The translations under genes and the position numbers were made by a program. A DNA stretch of 64,000 nt. Origin: Tanypteryx hageni (Eukaryota; Arthropoda; Insecta; Odonata; Petaluridae). The stretch covers positions 76,629,533 through 76,693,532 of the forward strand of contig CM054120.1 of NCBI GenBank assembly GCA_028673005.1. Direction: 5' to 3'. Positions 50,224-61,799 of this stretch are shown piece by piece. Position 1 is the first letter of the stretch; each line of letters opens with the position of its first letter. Under the pieces are notes generated by a model, which saw only the letters and a program-made list of their open reading frames with translations, was not told the DNA's origin and ran no database searches.

Positions 50224-50235
50224 ACTGCATTAGTG
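50224..50235 (+). repeat. Right-hand target duplications: Polinton ACTGCA and hAT CATTAGTG, overlapping
   Basis: ACTGCA at 50224-50229 matches 34153-34158; CATTAGTG at 50228-50235 matches 33268-33275. They overlap by two bases, because the Polinton cut inside the hAT end plus its duplication. Confidence 0.9.
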
Positions 50236-50840
50236 GACGAATGATGGGACAGGCCTCTCAACCCGTATTAATTACGTCAATACGGAGCCCAGTTAGAGAA
50301 ACTAACCCTGGCGGTGAAAGCGTTCTACAATAAAGATTCGAAATCTGTAACATAATCATAAGTGCTTATTTACACATTCTTTTTAGCGCGCAACAAAGCG
50401 TTCGCTAAAGCGCATGAAGGAAGTGTCGCCTGTTAAGACGCGCCACAAAGCGCACTCGGATGTTGTGTGCGATCGAAAAGGCTGCAGCTATTATGGACTA
50501 CATTCTCTTATAAAAAATCCCAGATCTGTCATTCCGGAACGCTCGAATGTGACGCCGCTCTTAAAGAGCGGTAGGTTCGAGAACTATTTAAGACAAAATG
50601 TGTACGATATATTCTTTTATTATCGGTTGTTTACTTAACGACAATGAAGAAGATATGCAGCAGATACAACTTACTAATTACAAGTAATTTATAGACAAAA
50701 TGTGTATTTATTAGCGCATTTATGATAAGGTAGGTACATTGTTATAACAGCAAATATTGCGCGAAATTTGTTTGATACAATAAATGGGAAGAAAATGAAT
50801 ATGCGTAATATTGTAATAACAAAATCATTCCAAGCGACAG
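50236..50840. other. No gene seen
   Basis: Flank of the hAT insertion. GCGC-rich short repeats occur around 50385-50460 (AGCGCGCAACAAAGCG, AAAGCGCATGAAGG, CACAAAGCGCACTC). No coding region supported. Confidence 0.45.
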
Positions 50841-50841
50841 C

Positions 50842-51048
50842 AATTTTCCATTCATCCTCAAACGACGACAATTTCCCATCATTCCAGCTTTTGCCGATGC
50901 AATCAACAAAGCTCAAGGTTAAACTTACGATCATGTTGGTATCTATTTTACAGAGCCCGTCTTCTCACATGGTCAGCTGTACGTTGCATTGTCAAGATCA
51001 GAAAATCGAAACAACATCAAAGTCATAATTAAAGAAAATTCTGAATAA
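50842..51048 (+). pseudogene. Helitron PIF1-like helicase C-terminal fragment
   Basis: In one frame: NFPFILKRRQFPIIPAFADA, then INKAQG, a stop at 50920-50922, TYDHVGIYF, PVFSHGQLYVALSRS and IKVII, ending TAA 51046. FA.(T)INKAQGQ(T) and the PVFSHGQLYVALSR block are the last motifs (V and VI) of PIF1-family helicases, in the form found in insect Helitrons. The upstream helicase and the Rep domain are not present. Confidence 0.8.
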
Positions 51049-51380
51049 GGTCGACATCTTGGCACTGATGAATGGTTTAAAAAGAACGTTGTTTTGCAAG
51101 AAGTCTTCCAAAATTAATGATAAAAATAAGATTTAAGTTTGCTCACAAACAAAAATTTTTAAAAATATACAATCATCAGGACTACTGCAACAATTCCGTC
51201 CTAGGACGGGTTATCGGCATAATACTTAATTCAAGCATACCCGTCATACATGACGGCCAATTACGCTAGTTTCTTAATAAAATCCATATTACCTGTACGC
51301 TAGACACGGTTCTTCTTCCCGTCAAGCACGTGTCCAAAAAACAAAGTTTCTCATAAAACCATATTTTCGGAGCGTACACT

Positions 51381-51560
51381 TCATCCGCAGCGCAGTTTTT
51401 TTTTAATTTCATCTACTGTCGTTTCTGGACGCCGCATCTTTGAAACCGTGCACATTTTTGCCAATGCACTAACCCGTTTACCACTATTGTGGTACTCTTT
51501 GCATTTTATGTCGTAAATTTCAATTAATATAGACACGTTATCCCTGCACCAAGTCGCCAT
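51381..51560 (-). pseudogene. MADF-domain (Myb/SANT-like) fragment
   Basis: An open stretch of 59 codons: MATWCRDNVSILIEIY, KCKEYHNSGKRVSALA and TTVDEIKKKLR. This is the MADF pattern (Trp start, Leu-Ile-Glu, EY.N..KR..AL, VDEIK.K...LR) with a few residues lost after IEIYD. A shifted frame continues downstream (IWFYEKL). MADF proteins are DNA-binding regulators and partners of PIF/Harbinger transposases; which applies is not clear. Broken, so probably a transposon relic. Confidence 0.55.
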
Positions 51561-51999
51561 TCTTTTTCATCGCTTGCTGCTATCGTTCCACGTTCAACGG
51601 ATGCTACGGCGGGACTAAAAACTTCGATTAATGTCGGCCAGATTCGTGTATCATCGGGTGCGCTTTAGCTCACGAAAATAGAACGGCCCGCTATTCCGTG
51701 CAACATCGAGAAGGAAGGCTGGGGTAGTCATAGAAATGCTGTCTGCGCAACTCCCAGGACTTTTGCTGCGCACTAGGAAGAACGTGTAAATGTTACGACA
51801 GGGATAAGATACGGAGAAGAAAGAAACAACAAAAAGGTCGCGAGAAATTTTTTATACATTCCAAAGTGACGAGAATTTTCTAGTTGTTGTGTTTCTTGAA
51901 AACATCTTTCAGCGAAGGAGATAACGTGGGAAAATGTAGAAAAAATAAAATGTGGTGTTCATCGAATCCTATTTTTATGGAATTTGAACTGGTTTGACG

Positions 52000-52570
52000 G
52001 TGGAAGAGTTTCGAGTGATCGCTAGGTCGACACTTCTAGTGCAACGAATAGTAGATATTTATGCTTGTGCCGACTCCTCTTACGGCAACCGATCTTGTCG
52101 CGACCACCAATTATGGCAGGCGACCTTACCGCCACCCGCTTAATTCCACCCATCTACCAACAAATATAAAAATGCGATTGGAATACTTACAGAAAATCAG
52201 GATTTTCGTCAATATTAATAATGAAAAAAAAACGACAAAGATTGACTTTAACTCACGGCTTCGAAACCCGGTTCGTGACTTTTTCATAAATTATAGTTCA
52301 GTAATAGTTAATCCCTGTCGTCTTTTTTAGATGAAATACCACCAAGTTAAGGTCAATACAGCCAAGGTAATATTCATTGTGATATAAAATCATGCAATTA
52401 AAATTAACTAAAAATTTAAATATTTAAACTATTAAACATAACACTGTTCCGTCTCCACGACCCCCTCAAAATCTTTCGAGACTTCCTGGGATCGAACCGC
52501 TGTTTTTGAGAAATACATATATGAAAGCTTCACTGAGCAGGTACTCGGAATAATTGCAGCGGAGGCGGAT
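52000..52570 (-). repeat. Inverted segmental repeat, right copy, with conserved short ORF
   Basis: Reverse complement of 25560-26160. The ORF 52153-52022 (43 codons, MGGIKRVAVRSPAIIGGRD) follows the same TTTGTTGGTAG acceptor-like site; a GTGAGT donor lies upstream at about 52255. The conserved start and splice-like sites suggest a real gene fragment. Confidence 0.6.
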
Positions 52571-52574
52571 GTAT

Positions 52575-53995
52575 GGTGAGAAGATCTAGGCCAGCTATTC
52601 TCAAGTGCGGCCGCGAGGGAATTATCAGTTTGGCAACAAATAACTTCCCATTCAAACGAGAGCTCCTCTACCCAGCAACAAGTTCTTATCTACCAGATTT
52701 AATAACTCGACTTCTAATGGTTGGAAAGAAAAATACCGGATGTTCGAGAATATAATAATTTGTGCGATATGCAAAACAAAACTTCGTTAAGTAAAAACAT
52801 ATGAGGTGCGGCGCCGTTTAAGTACGCGTGAGTTGGAAGAATAAATATAGCGATATGACTTCGTGCAGAGAACTTGTGAACACGACTTGAAATGAATTGA
52901 TTCGTCAACTACAATCAATAAAAATGTTCCTTTCCTGTAAAGATGAGCTAATTAACTGCATTAAAAGCTTGTTACTGCATTGCTTAGCAAAGAAAACCTT
53001 TCTTTAAAAATGATTATGATTGCGATATTTTCAGGTTGCATTGCTTTTTTCACAAGGAAGTTCCTGTGTTTAAAGCCGTGTCCAAAACTATGGAGTTGTT
53101 GGAGTAGTTGTTAAGAAAACCATAAACAATATACATGGAGTATCCTAAGAAATAATTGTGTGTGACACCACCAAAGAACAATATTGTGCTCCTCAACTAT
53201 AACGCAATTCCTTAGTTAACACTTTCACAAATTAATTCTATTAAACCAACGAAAACATTCTGAAACGCGTGAATTTGTCTGCTACGATAATTCAATAGAA
53301 GAATATCCTCCCGGCAAGTGGAAGACCCGTTTTTGACTCCCGGTCGTAGCATAAATTTTTCCTGATTTCAAATTATTTCCATTCTCTTAACTTACTTCTA
53401 TTTTATCGTTTGGTGTAATTGACATGCTGTCTTGGACAAAACATCACTAGCTTTTTTCGATGCCATTACTACACTTCTTGAGTGGTTAAATTAAACAAAA
53501 TCGATAGAAAATCAATAAAAAGACGAGAGGGTATGCTAACGCTTTCAAAGCTGAAAAATGACTGACTAGGATTTAGGATGTATGGGCTGCAGCATTGGTC
53601 TGCGCGGCTAAGGAAAAGCGCTTACTGCGTAAAGGTGAAGCAGGGTACCGCGTAAATTGAAGCATTAGCCACATTACATAAAACGCACATTCCTGAATCA
53701 GCGTAAATTGAAGCCATGTAACTCGGGATCTGACTATTAATAATGGATAAAAAAGTATATTCAGATGCAGAATAACTTGATTCTCTAGAGGTTCTATCAA
53801 AAAATCCGAAAAATAATAAGTTGATAACTTAATAGAAATGTTTTCATAAAAAAAGCATATTAAAATAATTATTTTTTACCGAAAATCCACAAATTCATTT
53901 CTAAACTAAATCCCTTTAAGTAGGTTGGTAGTAAGCAAGAAATAAGCGCTTAAAAACCAAAGAATTGGAAAATTAAGTACTTATCGCGGGTATCT
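52575..53995. other. No gene seen
   Basis: AT-rich sequence without a supportable gene or recognised element; short open frames (52573 plus, 52908 minus, 53800 minus) have no visible feature. Confidence 0.5.
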
Positions 53996-53999
53996 CCAC

Positions 54000-54430
54000 T
54001 AGCCACAACAAAATTATGAACAACCAGATTCGCACTTCGGCTAGAATGCCGCCATCTTCAGTGGCAATTCACAAAAAGTAGATTCTAAAGGAACACGTCT
54101 GTCGGTATTTTTGTTGTTGATTTTTTAGAAAAAATCTTCGGCGTTTTAACCCAGGCTACACACCTTCCACCTCCTCTTGCAATAAACCTTCCGTTCCCTT
54201 ATTATCTTCCCTTTCAAATTCGCACGCCCAAGAACTCCCTCCTCCCCCACGCGCACCCTTAATGTACACCCACATACAAATCCCCACTTCTACCTCCCAT
54301 TCCGCACCCATATATAGACAACGAAAATATCAGAACATGTGTTCTTATTAGAATCTACTTTCGGTGAATTATCAATGAAGACGACTGTGTTGTAGCCGAG
54401 ATACACATCTGGTTTTTCATATCCTTATTG
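54000..54430. repeat. Two opposed copies of repeat R
   Basis: 54000-54090 (minus) and 54345-54430 (plus) are copies of the AGAATCTACTTT..GAAT repeat listed at 23840, in head-to-head orientation about 250 bp apart with C-rich sequence between them (54150-54300). Confidence 0.55.
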
Positions 54431-55320
54431 TGGATACTGATAAGAATTTAACTCCAAATAGCAGCATAAAGTAACTAAGTCCTTATTCGTATTCCAAAGA
54501 AAACAATAAATACTGACGTTATGTATTAGAAACTACTTTATCATTACAAATAAAATTTCATTCTGTCATTCCCTCTTCCGTTCACGTCCCTAATTCGTGC
54601 GTGGCCCTAAAATGCAACCTACACCATACCCATCCCTGTGCTGATTACATATCGCAAATTGTTATGTACTAATGCTTATGCCACATCTTCATTGATTTCT
54701 TTCCCTTTTAGAAATGAATGCCGATTAAAGTTTATAAAATATCTTGTCAATATTTTGTCCGAAAATTTCGTTGTATGAACAATTGAAACGATGCATTCGG
54801 AGTACAGAGATTTATTTAGCATTTTACATGCACACTAGACATGGCGCAACAATACATCTCACCCAAGTGACAAAATTAACTTTAATGTATTAATATTTGT
54901 TGAACTTTAATTGTAAAAGCAATGATAATATAACAACTTTTTTGTAAAGCAAACGAATCAAAATAAAATTATAACCGAGCGATTTTCCTTCTAAGCAGTA
55001 AAAGATATAAACTGGATATTAGATATATCACAATAATGAAAATATGTCAACAACATATTCGTTTTTTGTAAACAAAGAGAAAATTATAAAGGATAATGAG
55101 TGTTCAAAAAAGTAACTAAAGGCACAAAATTGAAACTAATCTAAGTTCAAATTAAAATTGTTTTTATATAAATTTAACTTTTAAGTAGTTAAAAACAAAT
55201 TGTCTTAGAATAATTACAATATTAATTACGAAGAAATATCACCCATCTTTACATGCATGTAAATAAAAAATTGGAGGGTAGGGAGACTGACAATGCCAGG
55301 GGATGGAGAGGTGGAGAACC
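54431..55320. other. No gene seen
   Basis: Strongly AT-rich; no feature supported. Confidence 0.5.
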
Positions 55321-55325
55321 TCTAA

Positions 55326-55400
55326 GCCAGGGGTTCCCAAACCCAGGATCGCAACCCGAACTTGGGTCGCGAAGGCCTTATGAGGGGTCACGGATGACCC
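55326..55400 (+). mobile_element. hAT element end (solo)
   Basis: CTCTAAGC then CAGGGGTTCCCAAACC and GGGTCGCGAAGG: a typical hAT terminus next to an 8-bp-like site. No second end found, so this is a fragment. Confidence 0.5.
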
Positions 55401-55619
55401 CCAGTCCCAAAGTGAAAAACTGTAAATTTTCGATATTAGCAAGAATAAATGTAAAGAAGGACCACCAAGAGAGGCAAGAAATAAACTCGATCCTCAGCAT
55501 GATCTGCGCTGCACTCTCTCCATCAATGTTAAACCAAGATTGGATCAGCTGATCACGAAGGTGCAACGGCATCATGGAAGCCACTAAAGGCGAGGGGCTT
55601 GCATTATCAATCAGCCGAG

Positions 55620-56560
55620 TAAACAGCGATATTTATATTTGTATTAATTTCAAGTAAATTAGTGCTTGCATCTTTCTTTTTTCTAAAACAATTTGAAAAC
55701 TTTCCTAAAATTTCAGTGATTGATTCAGTATTCCCATTTTGTTTTTCATTCGCCCATTTCAAAAATTGAACTTTATACAGAAAAAAAAAATGTAAGAAAT
55801 TGAGTGATTTTGTCAACAATGTTTTTCTAAATGCTTTATTTAATATTATGCTAATAAATCTACAATGATTTGATGGGATGCTAAGTAGGTACCGGTGTAG
55901 GAGGCACGGGGGATTCTACCAACATCTTGTACTCTAGAGTCCAAGTTGACTGCAGGCAACATGGACTCTAGGGTACACCGTTCCCAAACATGATGCCAGG
56001 TAAGACGTACTCTAGCAAGGCAATGTGGACTCGATTGCTTTAAATCAATTTTTCACGTATCTCTATACACAAATATTTTAAAGAGTGTGTTTGTTCCATA
56101 TAAAGTCATACTTCGCGATTAACTACAGTTAAAAAAATTTCCATAAAAATACTACTGCTAAAACTAGCTAAATACACTACTTTTCAAACTGGAATATGCA
56201 GGGTGAAAGGCATAAACAATTTTGATTTCCATTTGAATAACATTGGAATATTTCAAATCAGTGTGCAGAATTTTAATGGAGGAGGGAATAGAAGAGGAGG
56301 AGGGGGGGTTAAGAAATCCTAAGGAAACACTGCCGAAATTGGTATCAATCAACTAAGAATTTTATAAAAAATACGAATATTGAGCAAAAAGATGAAAATG
56401 AAAGAGTTGAGGAGGGGGAGGGTTAGAAATATATAGTAGTATAGTTATATTTAATTAGTTAGAAATGGTAAAACTGCGCAAAACCGACAAAAAAAAAACG
56501 AAAATCTCGAAAAAGTTCAACAATGCAGCCGTTAAAAATTTGAATTTATTAAACAAATTT
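55620..56560. other. No gene seen
   Basis: AT-rich DNA. A direct repeat of ACTCTAG(A/G)GT blocks occurs at 55920-56020 (TTGTACTCTAGAGTCC, GGACTCTAGGGTACACC). Nothing coding. Confidence 0.45.
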
Positions 56561-56564
56561 TCAA

Positions 56565-57135
56565 GGTTTATGTATTTCTGAATGTGTTACGGAGCTGAAA
56601 TATCTTTTCTAGGTAGAATTAATAAAAAACGAAATAGTGATTATAAAATTTTGATATTTTAATTTGTCTCGCAGTAAAAAATTCTCAAATTTAAACAAAT
56701 AGGTAAATGTTTATATACTACCGGGCGAGATAGGGAGCTGAAATTTTTAAGTGATTTAGAATTAGATTATGTAAACGAAGAAACATTTCAATGTCCACAT
56801 GTTATTTTTATTGCAGCCGTTAAAAATTATTTGAATTTAAAGAATTGATGAAATGTTATTTCACTTTGAAATGTGGTATAACTTAAAAAATTTTGCAGTA
56901 ACACTTTGTTGGAGATTTTTAAATGTTAGTGTCAATGCACTAAGCTCTACATAAATTTAAAATTTCATCTTCCTAGTACCTAAACATTTATCTGTTTCTT
57001 TAAATTTTAAGAATTTTTAACAGCTAAACAAATTAAAATATATAAATTTCTATAATCCTTATTTCGTTTTTTTACAGTCTGCCAATAAAAAAAATTTCAG
57101 CTTAGTAGCACATTCGAAAATACATGGTGCCAAAA
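56565..57135. repeat. Large imperfect inverted repeat, MITE-like
   Basis: Arms about 56565-56745 and 56955-57135 are reverse complements. Examples are TATTTCTGAATGTG against CACATTCGAAAATA, AAAAACGAAATA against TATTTCGTTTTT, and AATAGGTAAATG against CATTTATCTG. The loop is about 210 bp. No coding potential; could be a foldback element. Confidence 0.6.
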
Positions 57136-57139
57136 ATGT

Positions 57140-58400
57140 TTGTTTTGAATGTTTTTATGATAAATATCACCCTAAAGATTGTGCACAACATCTTTCCTAA
57201 TAAGGGTTTTCGTTAAAATGAATTTCTAGAGTGTGTAAAAATATTGTAAAGTATTTTGTACATTTTGTTCTGTATTCCTCCTTTCAAATCTCGTCATGTA
57301 TGGATCATGTTGGTAAAGCGAATCCGTAAAATTATGTTCGTGAAGAAGTACGCTCAATAAACTAGTAGATATAATGCATGGAATAAATTTTTTTTAAATG
57401 TGTATGTTTTATCGACGATATGCTAGTAATTGGAGGTCAGAAAAAATAAATAGATGGTCGAATAACAATTGTTGAATAAAAAAATGTGAACGAAAAAAAA
57501 CAAATAACAATACAAGATGATCCAAACAGAGCTTATGATGTCTAATTTCCATTTAATCATTTATTTAATACTTATATTGAATTTAACAGCTTTAAAGTCA
57601 TGTATATATATGTATATGTAGCTTTTTGTGTTCCCAAATTTCATAATTTAGCGTTATAAAATACTACAAATACATTCGAATGGAATATTTAATTATTGCA
57701 CATATTAGAATATACGAGTCCAACAATAGTTGCTGCTATGGAAAAACTCTCGTAATGAGTGACAAAAACTGCAGAAACTCCGGTAGTTATGCAAAATTCG
57801 AAGAAATCCGATCGATATGAAAAATTCTATGATATAAATTAGAATCTTCATTCCATTCCTAAGAGAATAGTACAAATCCCACCCTGATATTACAATTCTA
57901 AGATATTTTAATGAGCAAAGAAAATTACCCTGCACGATGGATTTCAGATTTCCCATGCAAATCAAATGAGAAGGATAGTTCCTGAAATCGAACCCGAGAC
58001 TTCAATATTCGCAACAAAAACTATTCTCGGGAGCTCGGCCCATGTAGCAAGAGATTTCCACCAAGTTTCATGAAAATCGGTATATTGGTTTAAAAGTTAA
58101 TAGGGGGACGGATAGACAGACACAACGACACCATTTTGGAAAGTAGGCTAAAAATGAAGTAAAAAAACAGCACCCTGTGTTAAAGCAATCTTTGTGCTTT
58201 GCATGCCACCTGTGATGCGCTGCCTTGGTGAATGGTGAAATGTTTTGCTCACTCTGTTTACTTAGTTTTGCATGAAGGCATGAGTGCACGAAATGTGGAT
58301 GGTGCATTCGGTGGCATGTGTTTTTGTCGAGTTACAAGAATTAGAAATTGGAACTTTTTATTAATCCACAATTACCGTAATGAGTATGGGACAAGATTAA
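57140..58400. other. No gene; insect-type repeat tail at 58055-58140
   Basis: AT-rich. At 58055-58140 CAAGTTTCATGAAAATCGG and GGGGGACGGATAGACAGAC are of the kind found at the 3' ends of many insect LINEs and non-autonomous repeats. No open frame of interest. Confidence 0.5.
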
Positions 58401-58404
58401 TTAA

Positions 58405-58785
58405 AGGAGGTGCTCGAACTGACACCCCTCAATCTGAAAACACAACATGTATCTTCTGAACAATGATTGCCTCGTTCGTTCGAAAATTCCCGCCATGCTG
58501 CGAATGGAATCACTAGCAGCCTAGATGCAAGGGAAATGGTCCACCTCTTGACCGACAGCATTTTCTTGATGTGACCGACCCAAAACAAAAAAATCCAGAG
58601 GATTGAGATCCAGGGAGCGAGTTTCCCTTACCACAGGGCGCTTAGGTATGAGATTTCTCACCTCATAGCTCGAACAGGGAACTGCTCCGGAGATTGGGAC
58701 CGGGGTGTTTCTCACATCGGGCATGCCACCCTACAACCCCTATCATTTTGTCGGTATAATTTAGGAACACCCTGTATATATAAAT
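58405..58785 (-). pseudogene. IS630/Tc1-mariner-like transposase C-terminal fragment with terminal repeat
   Basis: The minus strand gives LDLNPLDFFVLG (the S-P-D-L-N-P-x-D-F block that carries the last catalytic Asp of Tc1/mariner enzymes), then in another frame FERTRQSLFRRYMLCF. TATACAGGGTGTTCC at about 58785 is a terminal repeat common in insect elements of this type. Several frameshifts; only the C-terminal quarter remains. Confidence 0.7.
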
Positions 58786-58789
58786 ATGC

Positions 58790-60625
58790 TTACCATATAA
58801 TCAGAAGACAACACCAGGAAAAACCGATTTCTGTATATGAAAAACCAGGAGAACCGGGAAGTATCTATTATTTTTGTTTGTTACATAAATTTTATATAAT
58901 ACAAATGAACATGGCACAGCTTAAACATATATTTTTATCACTACTAAATAATTTTACTGATTTGTCCAATCATTTATTTTGTTCTGCACCCATTTAATGT
59001 ATAAGGTATTGTGTTAATGGACATGTAAGAAAATTACTTCTACAGTAAAAACTCCATAATCCCCCCAAAAAATTTAAACCCTTTCAGAAGGTTAAATACC
59101 CATCCAAATTTTGTTTCCTGGAAAATATTTTTGAGTCACTTATATAGTATATAGAGGTTTTACTGAATTCACATCAGTATCCTAGAAAGCTCGAGTGCAG
59201 TGGCACAGGTCTATGATCAGCCTTGACTCACCCTTATGTTTATTTTCCAGGACAACATCAAACCAATCGGGATGCCAAAATAATAATTAAAATAATAAAC
59301 CTGACTACTACAGAAACCAACTTTAAATACCTTAAATTCCAATGCAGATATTCCACACATAATTGGAGAATTCCATGATATGCTCCCGAAGACACCCAAC
59401 ATGAAGACTGATCTTTTATAAACAACAGAAGGGCAGGCAGTAAGACTAAATTCAAAACACCACCATCCTTTGTTCCCAAAACTGTTTCTAATCTGATAGA
59501 TACAGCTTTTGGTCAGTCCGTAGCCATTTCATTATTCCGACTGGACAAAAATTTGGCATATAATAGAAATCAAATCTGTCGCTGTAAAGAAGGAGAAAAA
59601 TTCTTAACTTAATTGGGTCTCCCACATTCTGGCAGTTGCTTTACCCAACTAAATTACCAAATCAGCTTACTTCTATGCTCTTGAATTAACAAGTATCTTT
59701 AAACTTGATATGATTGATGCATACACCATTTTTAATTATAATTGGAAAGTAAATTATACAAAGAAAAAATTAAAAATGCATGAATAGTCATAGGAAGTAG
59801 AAGTGATTGATCTGACTAAACAAGTAAACTTTAATCCATTTAGAAAAATTAGCAAAACAAGACATTAATTTCATAAAATCACACTAAATTAAAATTTGTA
59901 ACTAAAGCCTCTGAAACAATATCTGTGCCAAATGAGTATTCTATACACTTCTTCCTACAACAAGTTGCAAGTGCCTCGGAACCATGATGCAAGGTTTAAA
60001 CACACCAAGAGTGATAAATTCACATAAGAAATGATCAGCTATACTGATAATAGTAATATAATAATAATAATAATGGAACACCAAAGATTCTATTAACAAA
60101 CAACTTTTTATAGACTTCTAATAGCCTAACAAAATTTTAAATTGCTATGGAACACTGTTATATGTACTGCAGAGAATATTGCAAAATATGTAAAAGTCAA
60201 CTTAATAATAAAGTCTGCCTTTCATAAGGTAATTTTAATTCACTTCTAATATGTATTACTATTTAATGCAAATAATTTAACTCCAGAGGGATATATGGTT
60301 CGTGAGGTACATTATAACTGCTTATGTTAAATGTTTACATGGCCTATTTATGATATATTGCCCACATTTCAATTCTTTGTTGACCATTAATCTTGGTTCA
60401 AGGGTTTTAGAAAGGAATTGATAACTTAATGATTATTGAATGCAAAATTCTTTCCAGATGTCTTCATCAGCATTACAGTCTTTCCAGAAACATTCTCCTC
60501 AAAAATGGGTTATAATAAGATACCTAATATTTACAATTATCATGCACACTAAAATATGAAGTAAAACTAAAATAGAAGAGTAGTTCACCAAGATGACTTC
60601 TGAAAAGAGAAGTCCTTCATATAGT
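58790..60625. other. No gene seen
   Basis: AT-rich; a TAA/ATA microsatellite at 60053-60075. No supported gene. Confidence 0.5.
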
Positions 60626-60627
60626 GT

Positions 60628-60946
60628 CCCAATTGAAAGAAAAAATGTGGGTCCCAAGAGCACTCTATGCGGCCCATGAAGCTATGATGAAAAGATGACA
60701 GTAAAATTTGATAAAGACAGTTTCACATTTTTTCAGTATAAATATCATCTCGAAACCTTTTCTGGTGGAGCTCTAACACTAAATTTTTCAGACTTGAATT
60801 TCACTAATATCAGACCACAGAATCCCTTGGTAACTTCTAATGTAAACATTCATCCTGCTTGCCGAAGCTCTCGTGACTTCCAATGCGGCCCTCCGAAGCA
60901 TTCACAACTATTAATGTGGCCTGCCATGTAAAAAGGTTGGGCTCCA
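60628..60946 (-). mobile_element. hAT miniature element, same family as 27560-27883
   Basis: Reverse complement begins CAGTGGAGCCCAACC and contains GTTGTGAATGCTTCGGAGGG and AAGTTACCAAGGGA, aligned along its length with MITE 1. Inverted relative to that copy. Confidence 0.75.
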
Positions 60947-61134
60947 CTGCATTACACTGATAAAATGGCAAAAATAGTTAATTGTCAAGTTCTTCAATTC
61001 CCTCTCCGATATTGAGAACTGAGTTCTACAGAGATGATGTGATCACATAGAAAGCATAACATAAAAATGAATAATGCATCAGTTTTATTTTATATTTTCA
61101 ATTATTAAACTTATTAAGTAAGCTAACAATGGTT

Positions 61135-61420
61135 ATGGTGGTGGAGTGGCTAAAGAGTTGGCTTTCCACACTGTGGTCCCAGGTTCAAATTTGGCAGAGG
61201 TTGGATTTTTCAACCTGGGATTGTCCCATCCCCCATTTTGTGTTATTTGAGGAGACTGTGCATGTCAGCGCTTTGTCCTTCCGTTAAGCAGTTGGCCCTC
61301 TTTGTGCTCTTCGTAAAGTGTAAGCTAATGCCAGCAATGGGTTTCCCTCCTCTCTTTTGTGCATGTCCTGTGTGGAAGGACTTGTGGCTATAATAGTCCA
61401 AGAGACTGATTAGCCAAAAA
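61135..61420 (+). repeat. tRNA-derived SINE
   Basis: TGGTGGAGTGGCTAAAGAGTT (A-box-like TGGCTAAAGAG) and CCCAGGTTCAAATTTGG (B-box-like GGTTCAAAT) are spaced about 30 bp apart, as in a tRNA promoter. The following tRNA-unrelated body ends near GAGACTGATTAGCC. No tRNA fold is possible, so this is a SINE, not a tRNA gene. Confidence 0.6.
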
Positions 61421-61510
61421 AGCAAACAAACATGTAATTCCAACTGCTACCTGCCACTAACTTTCCTGTTTTGAGCAAACAAAATTGTATCATTTGTTGT
61501 TTTATTTAAC

Positions 61511-61737
61511 AAACCTTACGAGGCAATTAATGATATGACTTTCTTGTGCAAGTGTTCTGGCAAATATGCACTCCATAAGGCCTGCAATGACTACTTTATG
61601 TGCGATGGAGTACACTCCTCACTGCTTACAAAATCAAAAAATGAATTACTGAGCCCAACTTACTGCCAGAATCCATTTGATGATTCAGATTTTGGATATA
61701 TTTATACAATGGTTGAAAACAATAGAGGTGCATTTCA
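61511..61737 (+). CDS. Possible host exon, Cys-rich (unknown)
   Basis: Open frame that could begin at an AG near 61520 and ends at CATTTCAG|GTGAAAC (donor-like, 61737). It encodes FLCKCSGKYALHKACNDYF, MCDGVHSS, PTYCQNPFDDSDFGYIYT and NNRGAFQ. The spacing of five Cys resembles a small extracellular module but matches no domain I can name. Codon use looks less random than in its surroundings. If real, its neighbours lie outside the window or in the AT-rich flanks. Confidence 0.3.
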
Positions 61738-61799
61738 GGTGAAACATCTTTGTTGGTTATTAATCAATTCTTGATTCTAAAATAGAATGGTCATTTTAG

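Noticed and set aside
61135..61210. tRNA gene candidate with A and B boxes
   Set aside because: Acceptor stem does not pair and the sequence continues as a SINE body.
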